Assembly: GCA_019418525.1 (NCBI GenBank)
Contig: DYBS01000099.1
Coordinates: 1-7,645, forward strand
Length of the DNA stretch: 7,645 bases
Direction: 5' to 3'
Source: Clostridiales bacterium
Lineage (GTDB): Bacteria; Bacillota; Clostridia; Oscillospirales; Oscillospiraceae
The notes beneath the pieces are model-generated. The model searched no databases, was not told the DNA's origin, and was given only the letters and a program-made list of their open reading frames with translations. The translations under genes were made by a program, and so were the position numbers. Positions 1 to 6,330 of the stretch are shown here, one piece after another; positions within the stretch are counted from its first letter, which is position 1, and each line of letters begins with the position of its first letter.

Positions 1-1910
1 GCGTGTCGGTGAGCGAATCCGGCACCGTATCCTTTTATGATAAGTCCGGCGGCGGCAACAAGGTCTCCATCGCCGATGCCAGCGGAAATCTGAAAGATAT
101 GATCACCGATTTTGACGCCAAGGTAGACGCTGAAGCCGGCTCCTTTGATTTGAAGTTGGACGAAAATAAGGGCGGCGTCACCGAGATGAAGTCCGTGGCA
201 GAATATCTAGCGGGCAAGTCCATTACTGTCACTCTGGACGGTAAGAGCAAGACCATCACGCTGCCCACTATTACGGTGGATGAGAGCAATCCCGACAGTG
301 CCAAGACCGCGTCTGACTTCCAGGCCGCCCTTCAGAATGAGCTGAACAAGGCGTTTGGTGAGAATCGGGTGAAGGTGGAGCTGCCCAAGCAGGATTCCGG
401 CGATTATGCCATGTCTTTCACCGTGGGACAGGACGGTTCCACTCTGTCGGTCACCGCTTCCAATGAGGATGTGGGAGATGTCCTGGGCATTGGCAACGGC
501 CTGACCAGCTATGTGGATACCACCAAGACTTTGGGCGATTTGAATGTTCCGGGGATCGACTGGTTCCAAGGTAACATTGTAATGGGTGTGGGCTCCGCAA
601 CGCAGAAGAAGGATTCGAATGGCAATTTGGTCTATGATGCGGATAACAATCCCGTTTATGTGGATTCCGAGGGAAATCTTGTCAACAAGGACAATCAGCG
701 CTTGGGACAGGATGGCAAAGTCCTGTACAGTTACGATCTGGAGATCAACGGTGTCAAGATTGGCTCTTATACGCGGGACACCGAACTGAACACCATCATC
801 AACAACATCAACTCCAACACCGAGGCCGGAGTGAATGTGAGCTACTCCAAGACCACCGGCCAGTTTGTCTTTACTGCCAAGGACACTGGCACGGGCGGAC
901 ATGTCGACATAAAAGAGGGCGGGTTGGCCGCGGCTCTTTTTGGCGCTACCGTCAATGCAGACGGAAGCCGCATCCAGTCTCTCGTGGATAATAAGAGTTA
1001 CACCAACGGCGATGACGCCCAGTTCAACGTCACCATCAACGGCGAGAACATGAATCTCACCCGCTCCTCCAATTCCTTCGATCTGGACGGGATGAACATC
1101 ACCCTCAGCGGCACCTTCAATGAGGATGTCACCACGAAGGAGGCGGCGGAAGCTCTGGACCCCGCCAGTCAGGTCACCTTCACCAGCAAGACCGACGCGG
1201 ACAAAATCGTTGAGGTCGTCAAAAAGATGGTGGATGATCTGAATGCCATCATCAAGGAGGTCAAGAGCGCCTACTCCGACATGCCCCTCCAGCAGTCCGA
1301 CGGCTCCAAATACGAGCCCCTCAGCGATGACGACATGGCGGATATGAGCGAGTCGGCCATCGAGGCCTATGAGGAGAAGGCCAAAACCGGTATCCTCTTC
1401 ATGGACAGCGACCTGTCCTCCCTGTACAACGACCTGCGCAACGCCATCACCTCCAGCGGCACCGACGGTGTGACCCTGCGCTCTATCGGCATCGAGACGG
1501 CCTATTCCGACGGTCTGACCACTCTGACCTTCAATGAGCAGACTTTCCGTGAGGCCCTGGAGAACGATCCGGACAAGGTGCAGGAGGCCTTTACCAAGTC
1601 CAAGGAGAACGGCGCCGCCACCGACGGCCTGATGGCTACCCTCACCTCCATCACCGACAAGTACGCTGCTACCAGCGGCGATGTAAAGGGTATCCTCATC
1701 GAAAAAGCCGGCTCTCAGTACTCCCCCACTGCCGCCCTGGACAACGATATCCTGGATCAGATGAAGGATATCGAAGAGGAGATCACTAAGTGGCAGGACA
1801 AGATGTCCAACCAGGTGGATTACTACACCAATAAGTTTACGCAGCTGGAACTGCTCATGAACCAGATGAACTCCCAAAGCTCGGCGCTGTCCGGGCTGCT
1901 GAGCGGCTAA
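1..1910 (+). CDS. fliD: Flagellar hook-associated protein 2 / filament cap FliD (5'-truncated by window)
   Basis: FliD forms the cap at the tip of the growing flagellar filament, where it directs folding and insertion of exported flagellin. The frame is open from the first bases to a TAA at 1908-1910. The GTG at base 3 is probably an internal codon, because the conserved N-terminal FliD segment is absent and must lie upstream. About 635 residues are visible. Counting from base 3, a variable region comes first, with a short-period insert near residues 202-245. The FliD core then follows: INGVKIGSYTRDTELNTIIN, a GQFVFTAKDTGTGG strand and a SSNSFDLDGMNITLSG stretch. The C-terminal part has LRSIGIETAYSDGLTTLTF and a helical end, FTQLELLMNQMNSQSSALSG, typical of the FliD tail that packs against flagellin. 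fliS starts 31 bases downstream, the usual fliD-fliS order. The visible part alone is longer than many whole FliD proteins, which fits an expanded surface domain. Confidence 0.95.
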   Translation, partial: VSVSESGTVSFYDKSGGGNKVSIADASGNLKDMITDFDAKVDAEAGSFDLKLDENKGGVTEMKSVAEYLAGKSITVTLDGKSKTITLPTITVDESNPDSAKTASDFQAALQNELNKAFGENRVKVELPKQDSGDYAMSFTVGQDGSTLSVTASNEDVGDVLGIGNGLTSYVDTTKTLGDLNVPGIDWFQGNIVMGVGSATQKKDSNGNLVYDADNNPVYVDSEGNLVNKDNQRLGQDGKVLYSYDLEINGVKIGSYTRDTELNTIINNINSNTEAGVNVSYSKTTGQFVFTAKDTGTGGHVDIKEGGLAAALFGATVNADGSRIQSLVDNKSYTNGDDAQFNVTINGENMNLTRSSNSFDLDGMNITLSGTFNEDVTTKEAAEALDPASQVTFTSKTDADKIVEVVKKMVDDLNAIIKEVKSAYSDMPLQQSDGSKYEPLSDDDMADMSESAIEAYEEKAKTGILFMDSDLSSLYNDLRNAITSSGTDGVTLRSIGIETAYSDGLTTLTFNEQTFREALENDPDKVQEAFTKSKENGAATDGLMATLTSITDKYAATSGDVKGILIEKAGSQYSPTAALDNDILDQMKDIEEEITKWQDKMSNQVDYYTNKFTQLELLMNQMNSQSSALSGLLSG

Positions 1911-1941
1911 TCCGGATCATGGAAAGAAAGGAATCGGAATC

Positions 1942-2316
1942 ATGGATATGCGAGGTTATCAGCGCTACCGTGAGGACGCGCTGAATACGATGACACCCGG
2001 CGAGCTGCTGCTGCTAGTCTACGATGAGCTGGTCAAGCGCCTGACTCAGGCCGAGCTCTTTCTGGGCAAGGAGGACTATACCGCCTTTGAAACGGCGGTG
2101 GACCGCTCCACGGACATCGTCCGCTATCTGGACCAGACGCTGGACCTGAAATACCCCATCGGCCAGCAGCTCCACCGCCTGTATGACTACTTCTGCTACG
2201 AGCTATCCCGGGTCAAAAGCGGCCGCAACCAGACCGAGCTGGAGCGGGTCAAGCGCATGGCCGGAGAGCTGCGGGAGAGCTTCCGCACGGCGGAGAAGAA
2301 CAGCTCCGTGCGCTAG
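1942..2316 (+). CDS. fliS: Flagellin export chaperone FliS
   Basis: FliS is a cytoplasmic helical-bundle chaperone that binds the C-terminus of flagellin, prevents premature polymerisation and delivers it to the flagellar type III export gate. The 124-residue product has the normal FliS length. Its N-terminus carries the family hallmark: GYQRYREDALNTM, then TPGELLLLVYDELVKRL, equivalent to the usual Y-x-x-Y...N-x-x-x-x-x-P-G-E-L-(L/I)-x-x-(L/V)-Y-(D/E) pattern. Four amphipathic helices can be traced, ending in a charged tail. The ATG at 1942 is preceded by a purine-rich AAAGGAA site at 1927-1933. The gene lies 31 bases after fliD with no terminator between them, so the two are almost certainly co-transcribed. 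No residue looks anomalous. Confidence 0.95.
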   Translation: MDMRGYQRYREDALNTMTPGELLLLVYDELVKRLTQAELFLGKEDYTAFETAVDRSTDIVRYLDQTLDLKYPIGQQLHRLYDYFCYELSRVKSGRNQTELERVKRMAGELRESFRTAEKNSSVR

Positions 2317-2320
2317 GAGG
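2314..2320 (+). promoter_or_regulatory. Shine-Dalgarno overlapping the fliS stop codon
   Basis: The sequence TAGGAGG contains both the fliS stop (TAG, 2314-2316) and a near-perfect ribosome binding site. It lies 5 bases before the ATG at 2326. This arrangement fixes the start of the next gene and suggests translational coupling, in which ribosomes finishing fliS could initiate on the downstream gene. Confidence 0.8.
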
Positions 2321-2325
2321 CCGGT

Positions 2326-2736
2326 ATGTTGAGCGATCAGACTCTCATGGCCGCCGCCTCTCTCCAGCGCAATATGTACATCGCCCTCAACGAGGTGGCC
2401 GAGCTCACTGACGAGCTGGCCCAGGCCGTCAGCCGCCAGGACCAGGTCTCCGTTCGGCTCTTCCTCTCCATGCGGCAAGAGGAGATCGACCGGCTGATGG
2501 GACACAGGGCGGCGCTGCGGCGCCAGTGTGACCAGCTGTCTGCCCAGGACAGGAGGCAGCTGCGGCGGCTGCTGGCCGGAGCGACGGACTGTATCCCCCC
2601 CTCGCCCGCCGGAGAGGCTCTGGCCCTGCAGGTGCGCAACACCCGCAGCCTGTTGGAGCGGGTCTGCCGGGCAGACCAGGCGGTGAGCCTCCGTTTCGGC
2701 GGCTCCAACTCCTTTTATGCCAAAAAGAAAAAATAG
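2326..2736 (+). CDS. Putative FliT/FlgN-like flagellar export chaperone
   Basis: This is a 136-residue, mostly helical, charged protein with no signal peptide or membrane segment. A long heptad-like N-terminal region (residues about 8-68, including LNEVAELTDELAQAVSRQD and SMRQEEIDRLMGHRAALRRQ) suggests an antiparallel coiled coil. Two shorter helices follow. The C-terminus reads SNSFYAKKKK. No catalytic motif is visible. I do not recognise a diagnostic family motif. The call rests on position directly after fliS, where fliT commonly lies, and on size and helical pattern like the FliT and FlgN secretion chaperones. FliT serves FliD, whereas FlgN serves the hook-associated proteins FlgK and FlgL, and which client applies here is unknown. 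The start is set by the TAGGAGG site five bases upstream. Its last codons and stop overlap the T-tract of the opposite-strand terminator, so the lysine tail may be shaped by that element. Confidence 0.6.
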   Translation: MLSDQTLMAAASLQRNMYIALNEVAELTDELAQAVSRQDQVSVRLFLSMRQEEIDRLMGHRAALRRQCDQLSAQDRRQLRRLLAGATDCIPPSPAGEALALQVRNTRSLLERVCRADQAVSLRFGGSNSFYAKKKK

Positions 2737-2774
2737 AAAAGCGCCCCCCGCCGGCACAGGCCGGCAGGGGACGC
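2722..2774 (-). terminator. Intrinsic terminator of the minus-strand peptidase gene
   Basis: Arms at 2741-2755 and 2760-2774 (15 bases each) enclose a 4-base loop. Read on the minus strand the stem pairs throughout, with two G-U wobbles. On the plus strand those two positions become C-A mismatches. The minus-strand stem is followed by a T-rich tract at 2740-2722 (TTTTCTATTTTTTCTTTTT). It begins 13 bases after the peptidase stop codon. No T-tract follows the hairpin on the plus strand, so termination there would be weaker or would need another mechanism. Confidence 0.9.
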
Positions 2775-2786
2775 CTATCCATTTGT

Positions 2787-3659
2787 CTATTGGTTCAGCG
2801 GAGAAAAGCACCAGAGCGGCGCGCCGTCGCTGCGGCTTTGGGACAGCTCGTCCAGAATGAGCTGTGCCTCCCACAGTGACAAGCTGCGCTCTCGGCTGTT
2901 GGGGTCTGCCACCAGCACCTGGCCGGTGAGGGTCACCCCCCGCAGTACGATAAAGTGCCCGCCGTCGGTAAAATGCCCGGGGCCCATCAGGGCCACCAGC
3001 AGATCGCCTGAGGCCAACAGTTGCCGCAGTTCTTCGGCAGACACCCCGTAGCAGGGTTCCACATTCAGCCCGAAGTCGGCGGCCAGTCCCTGTACAATGG
3101 AGAGATACGACCCACTGCCCGGCGCACAGTACCCCTCTTCCGAGGCGATTTGGGCCATCTCCGCCGGGTCCACCACCTTGGTGCCCAGCGTGGAGACCAC
3201 CATGGACATAGCCGTGGGACCGCAGCCATAGCCGCGGATGGGGTCGGGACCAAAATGGGCGTCGGCCCAGGGTTCCTCCCCCTGATTGAAGTATACCAGA
3301 TCCACCAGACCACCGGTCAGGACCTCTTGTCCTCCGATCCGGGCAAACTGGGTGGCGGCGGGATCCTGGATCAGAGGCTCTTCCGGCGCCGAAGGCTCCT
3401 GGATGGCCTGGCTGACCGGAGCGGAATGCTTTTGCTTCCAGAGAGAACCAGCGGTGTCCTCTACCCGCGCCACCAGTGCCTGCCCCTCCTCCCCGATGCG
3501 TCGGATCAGCTCCGCCGCCGGGTGGGTGAGGCGCTGATAGAGCTCGGGCTCCATCACCCGGCATGCCGCCAGCTCCACTCCTGCTATGCACAGCAACGCC
3601 AGCAGCACCAGGCCCAGAGGGCGCAGAAACCTTCTGTGCCGCCGCTTTTCATCATCCAA
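2787..3659 (-). CDS. Membrane-anchored C39-like (papain-fold) cysteine peptidase
   Basis: The product is predicted to be an extracytoplasmic thiol peptidase anchored by one N-terminal membrane segment. From the TTG at 3659 it is 290 residues: a basic start (MDDEKRRHRRF), a hydrophobic segment at about residues 12-33, then a helical and Pro/Glu-rich linker to about residue 105. The peptidase domain follows, resembling the Peptidase_C39_2 family. Gln126 in LVYFNQGEEPW fits the oxyanion position. Cys146 in GYGCGPTAMSM is the likely nucleophile, His235 in GGHFIVLRG the likely base, and Asp252 in VADPNSRE the likely third residue. All the expected residues are present, so it should be active. The substrate is unknown. 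The frame stays open upstream to 4085, but that part is antisense to the ABC gene. I chose TTG because AAGGTGG ends 10 bases before it. GTG at 3668 is the alternative but sits only one base from that site. A promoter and a terminator flank it as a single-gene unit. Confidence 0.85.
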   Translation of the reverse strand: MDDEKRRHRRFLRPLGLVLLALLCIAGVELAACRVMEPELYQRLTHPAAELIRRIGEEGQALVARVEDTAGSLWKQKHSAPVSQAIQEPSAPEEPLIQDPAATQFARIGGQEVLTGGLVDLVYFNQGEEPWADAHFGPDPIRGYGCGPTAMSMVVSTLGTKVVDPAEMAQIASEEGYCAPGSGSYLSIVQGLAADFGLNVEPCYGVSAEELRQLLASGDLLVALMGPGHFTDGGHFIVLRGVTLTGQVLVADPNSRERSLSLWEAQLILDELSQSRSDGAPLWCFSPLNQ

Positions 3660-3669
3660 GACTTTCACA

Positions 3670-3676
3670 CCACCTT
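3670..3676 (-). promoter_or_regulatory. Shine-Dalgarno deciding the peptidase start
   Basis: The minus strand reads AAGGTGG, one base off AAGGAGG. It lies 10 bases before the TTG at 3659 and one base before the GTG at 3668. The spacing favours TTG. No in-frame ATG is available until after the membrane segment. Confidence 0.55.
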
Positions 3677-3692
3677 GTCTGTTGTGAGAGCC

Positions 3693-3721
3693 ATTATAGC
3701 AAATATCTCTGTCTTTGTACA
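3693..3721 (-). promoter_or_regulatory. Sigma-A-type promoter with extended -10 for the peptidase gene
   Basis: On the minus strand a perfect TATAAT (3698-3693) is preceded by TGC, giving an extended -10 (TGCTATAAT). A TGTACA box at 3721-3716 lies 17 bases upstream and matches TTGACA at four of six positions. Transcription would begin near 3686, leaving a short leader before the start codon. The -35 region sits 14 bases from the ATG of the divergent ABC gene and just upstream of that gene's ribosome binding site. Confidence 0.8.
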
Positions 3722-3734
3722 CAAGGAGCATACT

Positions 3735-4445
3735 ATGCCGCAAATACGTCTGGAAGGGATCGGCAAGGACTATCCCCAGGAACACGAAAAACAGGTGGTA
3801 CACGCCATCCGCTCGGTGGATCTGACCATTGAGCAGGGCGAGTTCGTCTTTGTGACGGGCAGCAGTGGCGCGGGCAAAAGCACCCTGCTGCAGCTCATTG
3901 CCTGTGAGACGCAGCCCACCCACGGGCGTTTGTTTCTGGATGGTGTCAATGTCACCCGTATGTCCCAGCGACAGCGGGCACGCCGGCGGCTTTGCTTCGG
4001 CTATGTGCCCCAGTTCTCCACTCTGGCCCGCAAGCGCACCATTGAGGAAAATCTCCTGGCCGTCGCCCAGCTGGGCCGCAGCCATATGCCGCAGTCCCCG
4101 GCGGAGCGGGTTCAGAAATCCTTGAGCCTGGTGGGATTGAGCAAGACCGCCAGCCGCTATCCGGTGGAACTCTCTCTGGGAGAAAGCCGCCGGGTGGAGC
4201 TGGCCCGGGCCATTATCAACAACCCGGAGATCCTGGTCCTGGACGAGCTCACCGCCAATCTGGACGAGGATACCGCCTGGGATCTGTTTCTCTTCTTATC
4301 CGAGCTCAATCGTAATGGCGTCACGGTCATCATGGCCTCGCACGCCAAAAATTTTGTCAATCTCATGCGCCGCCGTGTGATCACCCTGGTGGATGGCGCC
4401 GTGTTCGGCGACGTGGCCAAGGGCCGCTACGGCGACGTGGTCTGA
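3735..4445 (+). CDS. ABC transporter ATP-binding protein, FtsE/LolD-like
   Basis: A 236-residue stand-alone nucleotide-binding subunit that should hydrolyse ATP to drive a partner membrane protein. Motifs appear in order: Walker [10 protein letters not shown] (42-50), Q-loop YVPQ (Gln93), a signature region [14 protein letters not shown] (146-159), Walker B ILVLDE (166-171, Asp170 and Glu171), D-loop TANLD (173-177) and switch His203 in MASHAK. Length and layout fit the FtsE/LolD/MacB-type ATPases, with the N-terminal pattern [10 protein letters not shown]. The oddity is the signature: the usual LSGGEQQR reads LSLGESRR, with Leu148 in place of the first conserved glycine. No permease such as FtsX lies in the window, so the partner is unknown. 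AAGGAG at 3723-3728 sits 6 bases before the ATG, which fixes the start. The frame continues upstream to 3021, but that stretch is antisense to the peptidase gene. A terminator follows the stop. Confidence 0.88.
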   Translation: MPQIRLEGIGKDYPQEHEKQVVHAIRSVDLTIEQGEFVFVTGSSGAGKSTLLQLIACETQPTHGRLFLDGVNVTRMSQRQRARRRLCFGYVPQFSTLARKRTIEENLLAVAQLGRSHMPQSPAERVQKSLSLVGLSKTASRYPVELSLGESRRVELARAIINNPEILVLDELTANLDEDTAWDLFLFLSELNRNGVTVIMASHAKNFVNLMRRRVITLVDGAVFGDVAKGRYGDVV

Positions 4446-4463
4446 CTCAGTTTTCCCCAGCGT

Positions 4464-4494
4464 CCCGCCGGAACTGCTTCCGGTCGGATTTTTT
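4464..4494 (+). terminator. Intrinsic terminator after the ABC ATPase gene
   Basis: The core stem CCGGAA/TTCCGG (4468-4473 with 4478-4483) has a CTGC loop. It extends outward by a G-T wobble, one mismatch and two C-G pairs to 4464 and 4487. Six T residues follow at 4489-4494. It lies 19 bases after the ABC stop codon and separates that gene from the chemoreceptor, which should therefore have its own promoter or depend on read-through. Confidence 0.8.
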
Positions 4495-4542
4495 CGAATA
4501 CACCACAGAATCATCAATCATAGGAATCGGGAGGAAGCACTC

Positions 4543-6288
4543 ATGAAGAATAAACGTGTTGGAACCAAAATGATGTTCTCTGCGGGCATCACCTTGCTGC
4601 TTACCCTGCTGTTGATCATTCTTTCCATTCAGAATATCACCAGTACCCGCAGCGGCTATGAGGATATCCTGAATAACCAGTGTGCCATTACCAACGCTGT
4701 TCTGGAGAGCGAGATGAAGGTCAACTCCATTGCCCGCCAGCTGCGCGACATGGCCCTGTTCGGCTACGACACCTCCACCATGTCTGAGATCCAGGACTCT
4801 ACCAATGCCATCAGCACGACCCTGGATACCATCCGTACACTGGATGACGATCTGTCGAACCAGTACATCCAGCAGGTGGAGGACTGGGAGAGCGCTATCA
4901 ATGATATCTCTCAGGCCCTGCAGTCCGGGAACACTGCTCAGGTAAACCAGCTTATCCAGAATCAGTGTACTCCTAAGCTGAACCAGGCCGTGACCACCGG
5001 CCAGTCCCTCATCCAAGAGCTCAATGACCAGACGGACACCCTCACCCAGCAGCTTCAGAATCAGACCACCCGTGATATCGTGATTCTGGTGGTGCTGGTG
5101 GTGATCTGTATCGTGGTGATCGTCTGCCTCAATCTGGTGACCGTGCGCTCCATCGTCCGTCCCCTCCATCAGGCCGAGGACGCCGTGGTGGCCTTCAGCC
5201 AGGGTGATTTGTCCTATAAGCTGGATTACGAGTCCAATGATGAGATCGGCGCGATTTGCGACGCAGTCCGCACTTCTCAGGAGGTTCTCCACAACGCCAT
5301 CGAGGATATTGTGTCCGTGACTAAGCGTCTGGCTAATGGCGACCTGTCCTGCACAGTCACCCAGCAGTACCCCGGTGAGCTGGCGCCTATCAAGGAAAAC
5401 ATCGAGTACCTGCTGGAGCAGCTCAATGACACCATGAGCAGCATCCTTCAGGCCGCCGACCAGGTGGCCGCCGGCGCCGATCAGGTGTCCACCGGCTCCC
5501 AGGCCCTGGCTCAGGGCTCCACCGAGCAGGCCAGCGCCGTGGAGGAGCTGTCCGCCACCATCAACGATCTGGATAACTCCGCCCAGGAGAACCGCAAGAC
5601 CGCTCAGACCGCCAAGGACCGCGCCGACCAGGCCGCCACTCAGGTGCGCATCAGCAACGAGCGCATGCAGGAGATGCGTAAGGCCATGGACGATATTCTC
5701 ACCGGCCAGAAGGACATCGGCAAGATCATCGAGACCATTGAGAATATCGCCTTCCAGACCAACATCCTGGCCCTGAACGCCGCCGTCGAGGCCGCCCGGG
5801 CGGGCAGCGCCGGCAAGGGCTTTGCCGTTGTGGCCGACGAGGTGCGCAACCTGGCCTCTAAGTCCGACCACGCCGCCAAGCAGACCAAGAAACTCATCGA
5901 GTCCTCCATGGCCGCGGTGGAGCACGGCGGCGCCCTGGCCGAGGATGTGAACGACAACATGCAGAAGACTGTGGAGTGCGCCGGCGCTGCCATCGAGTAC
6001 ATGGACAAGCTGGCTGAGAGCACCATCTCCGAGGCCGAAGCCATCGCTCAGCTGACCACCGGTGTGGATCAGATCTCCTCCGTGGTGCAGACCAACTCCG
6101 CCACCAGCGAGGAGTCCGCCGCCGCCAGCGAGGAGCTCTCCTCTCAGGCCGTGATGATGAAGCAGATGGTCCAGCGCTTCCGCCTGAAGGGCAGCGTCTC
6201 CCAGTCCTATGAGCCGGATTATCCGGATTCCTCCGCCGGCATGTCCATGGATTCCACCACGGACGAGAACCGCTTCAGCAAATATTAA
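4543..6288 (+). CDS. Methyl-accepting chemotaxis protein (transmembrane chemoreceptor)
   Basis: This is a 581-residue inner-membrane receptor that passes an external signal to the CheA/CheW kinase complex controlling the flagellar motor. Domains in order: a short basic N-terminus, TM1 (about 12-30), an extracellular four-helix-bundle-like sensor (31-177), TM2 (178-200), a HAMP domain (201-254, with RPL and GDLSYKL), and a second HAMP-like stretch (about 258-300, LANGDLS and [10 protein letters not shown]). A long coiled-coil signalling domain covers 300-547. Its hairpin tip holds the near-invariant core [20 protein letters not shown] and [12 protein letters not shown] (402-435). [12 protein letters not shown] near 521-532 resembles an adaptation methylation site. 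The tail has no NWETF-type CheR/CheB docking pentapeptide. The ligand cannot be read from the sequence. The ATG at 4543 has GGGAGG eight bases upstream. The frame is open back to 4393, but that part overlaps the ABC gene and lacks receptor features. Confidence 0.96.
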   Translation: MKNKRVGTKMMFSAGITLLLTLLLIILSIQNITSTRSGYEDILNNQCAITNAVLESEMKVNSIARQLRDMALFGYDTSTMSEIQDSTNAISTTLDTIRTLDDDLSNQYIQQVEDWESAINDISQALQSGNTAQVNQLIQNQCTPKLNQAVTTGQSLIQELNDQTDTLTQQLQNQTTRDIVILVVLVVICIVVIVCLNLVTVRSIVRPLHQAEDAVVAFSQGDLSYKLDYESNDEIGAICDAVRTSQEVLHNAIEDIVSVTKRLANGDLSCTVTQQYPGELAPIKENIEYLLEQLNDTMSSILQAADQVAAGADQVSTGSQALAQGSTEQASAVEELSATINDLDNSAQENRKTAQTAKDRADQAATQVRISNERMQEMRKAMDDILTGQKDIGKIIETIENIAFQTNILALNAAVEAARAGSAGKGFAVVADEVRNLASKSDHAAKQTKKLIESSMAAVEHGGALAEDVNDNMQKTVECAGAAIEYMDKLAESTISEAEAIAQLTTGVDQISSVVQTNSATSEESAAASEELSSQAVMMKQMVQRFRLKGSVSQSYEPDYPDSSAGMSMDSTTDENRFSKY

Positions 6289-6330
6289 GTCCGGGCAATT
6301 GCTCCGGAGCTTCCGAAAGGAGTCTGCCCC

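Noticed and set aside
207..1877. A 556-codon minus-strand frame opposite fliD
   Set aside because: Low-complexity Gly/Val/Ile-rich translation without motifs, fully antisense to a confident FliD. Treated as a shadow frame.
2203..3591. A 462-codon minus-strand frame spanning the end of fliS, the FliT-like gene and most of the peptidase gene
   Set aside because: The Arg/Gly/Pro-rich translation is a frame-shifted shadow. The C39-like reading frame on the same strand has the catalytic motifs, promoter and terminator.
3682..3709. Possible plus-strand promoter for the ABC gene: TTGTGA, 16 bases, TATCTC
   Set aside because: The -35 matches four of six bases, but the -10 matches only three of six and there is no extended element. 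Too weak to annotate.
3021..3734. Upstream in-frame extension of the ABC ATPase
   Set aside because: It is antisense to the peptidase coding region and has no ABC features. The ATG at 3735 has a well-placed AAGGAG and begins the normal ATPase N-terminus.
3660..4085. Upstream in-frame extension of the peptidase
   Set aside because: It reads antisense to the ABC gene. The promoter TATAAT at 3693-3698 lies downstream of that extension, so the transcript would not include it.
4489..4542. Promoter for the chemoreceptor, including a motility sigma-factor (TAAA / GCCGATAA type) promoter
   Set aside because: No -10 or -35 of either the sigma-A or flagellar sigma type stood out with acceptable spacing between the terminator and the start codon.
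6292..6309. CCGG...CCGG inverted repeat with nested GCAATTGC between the chemoreceptor and FtsA-like genes
   Set aside because: The stem is short and no T-tract follows, so it does not look like a terminator. Nothing else supports an operator.
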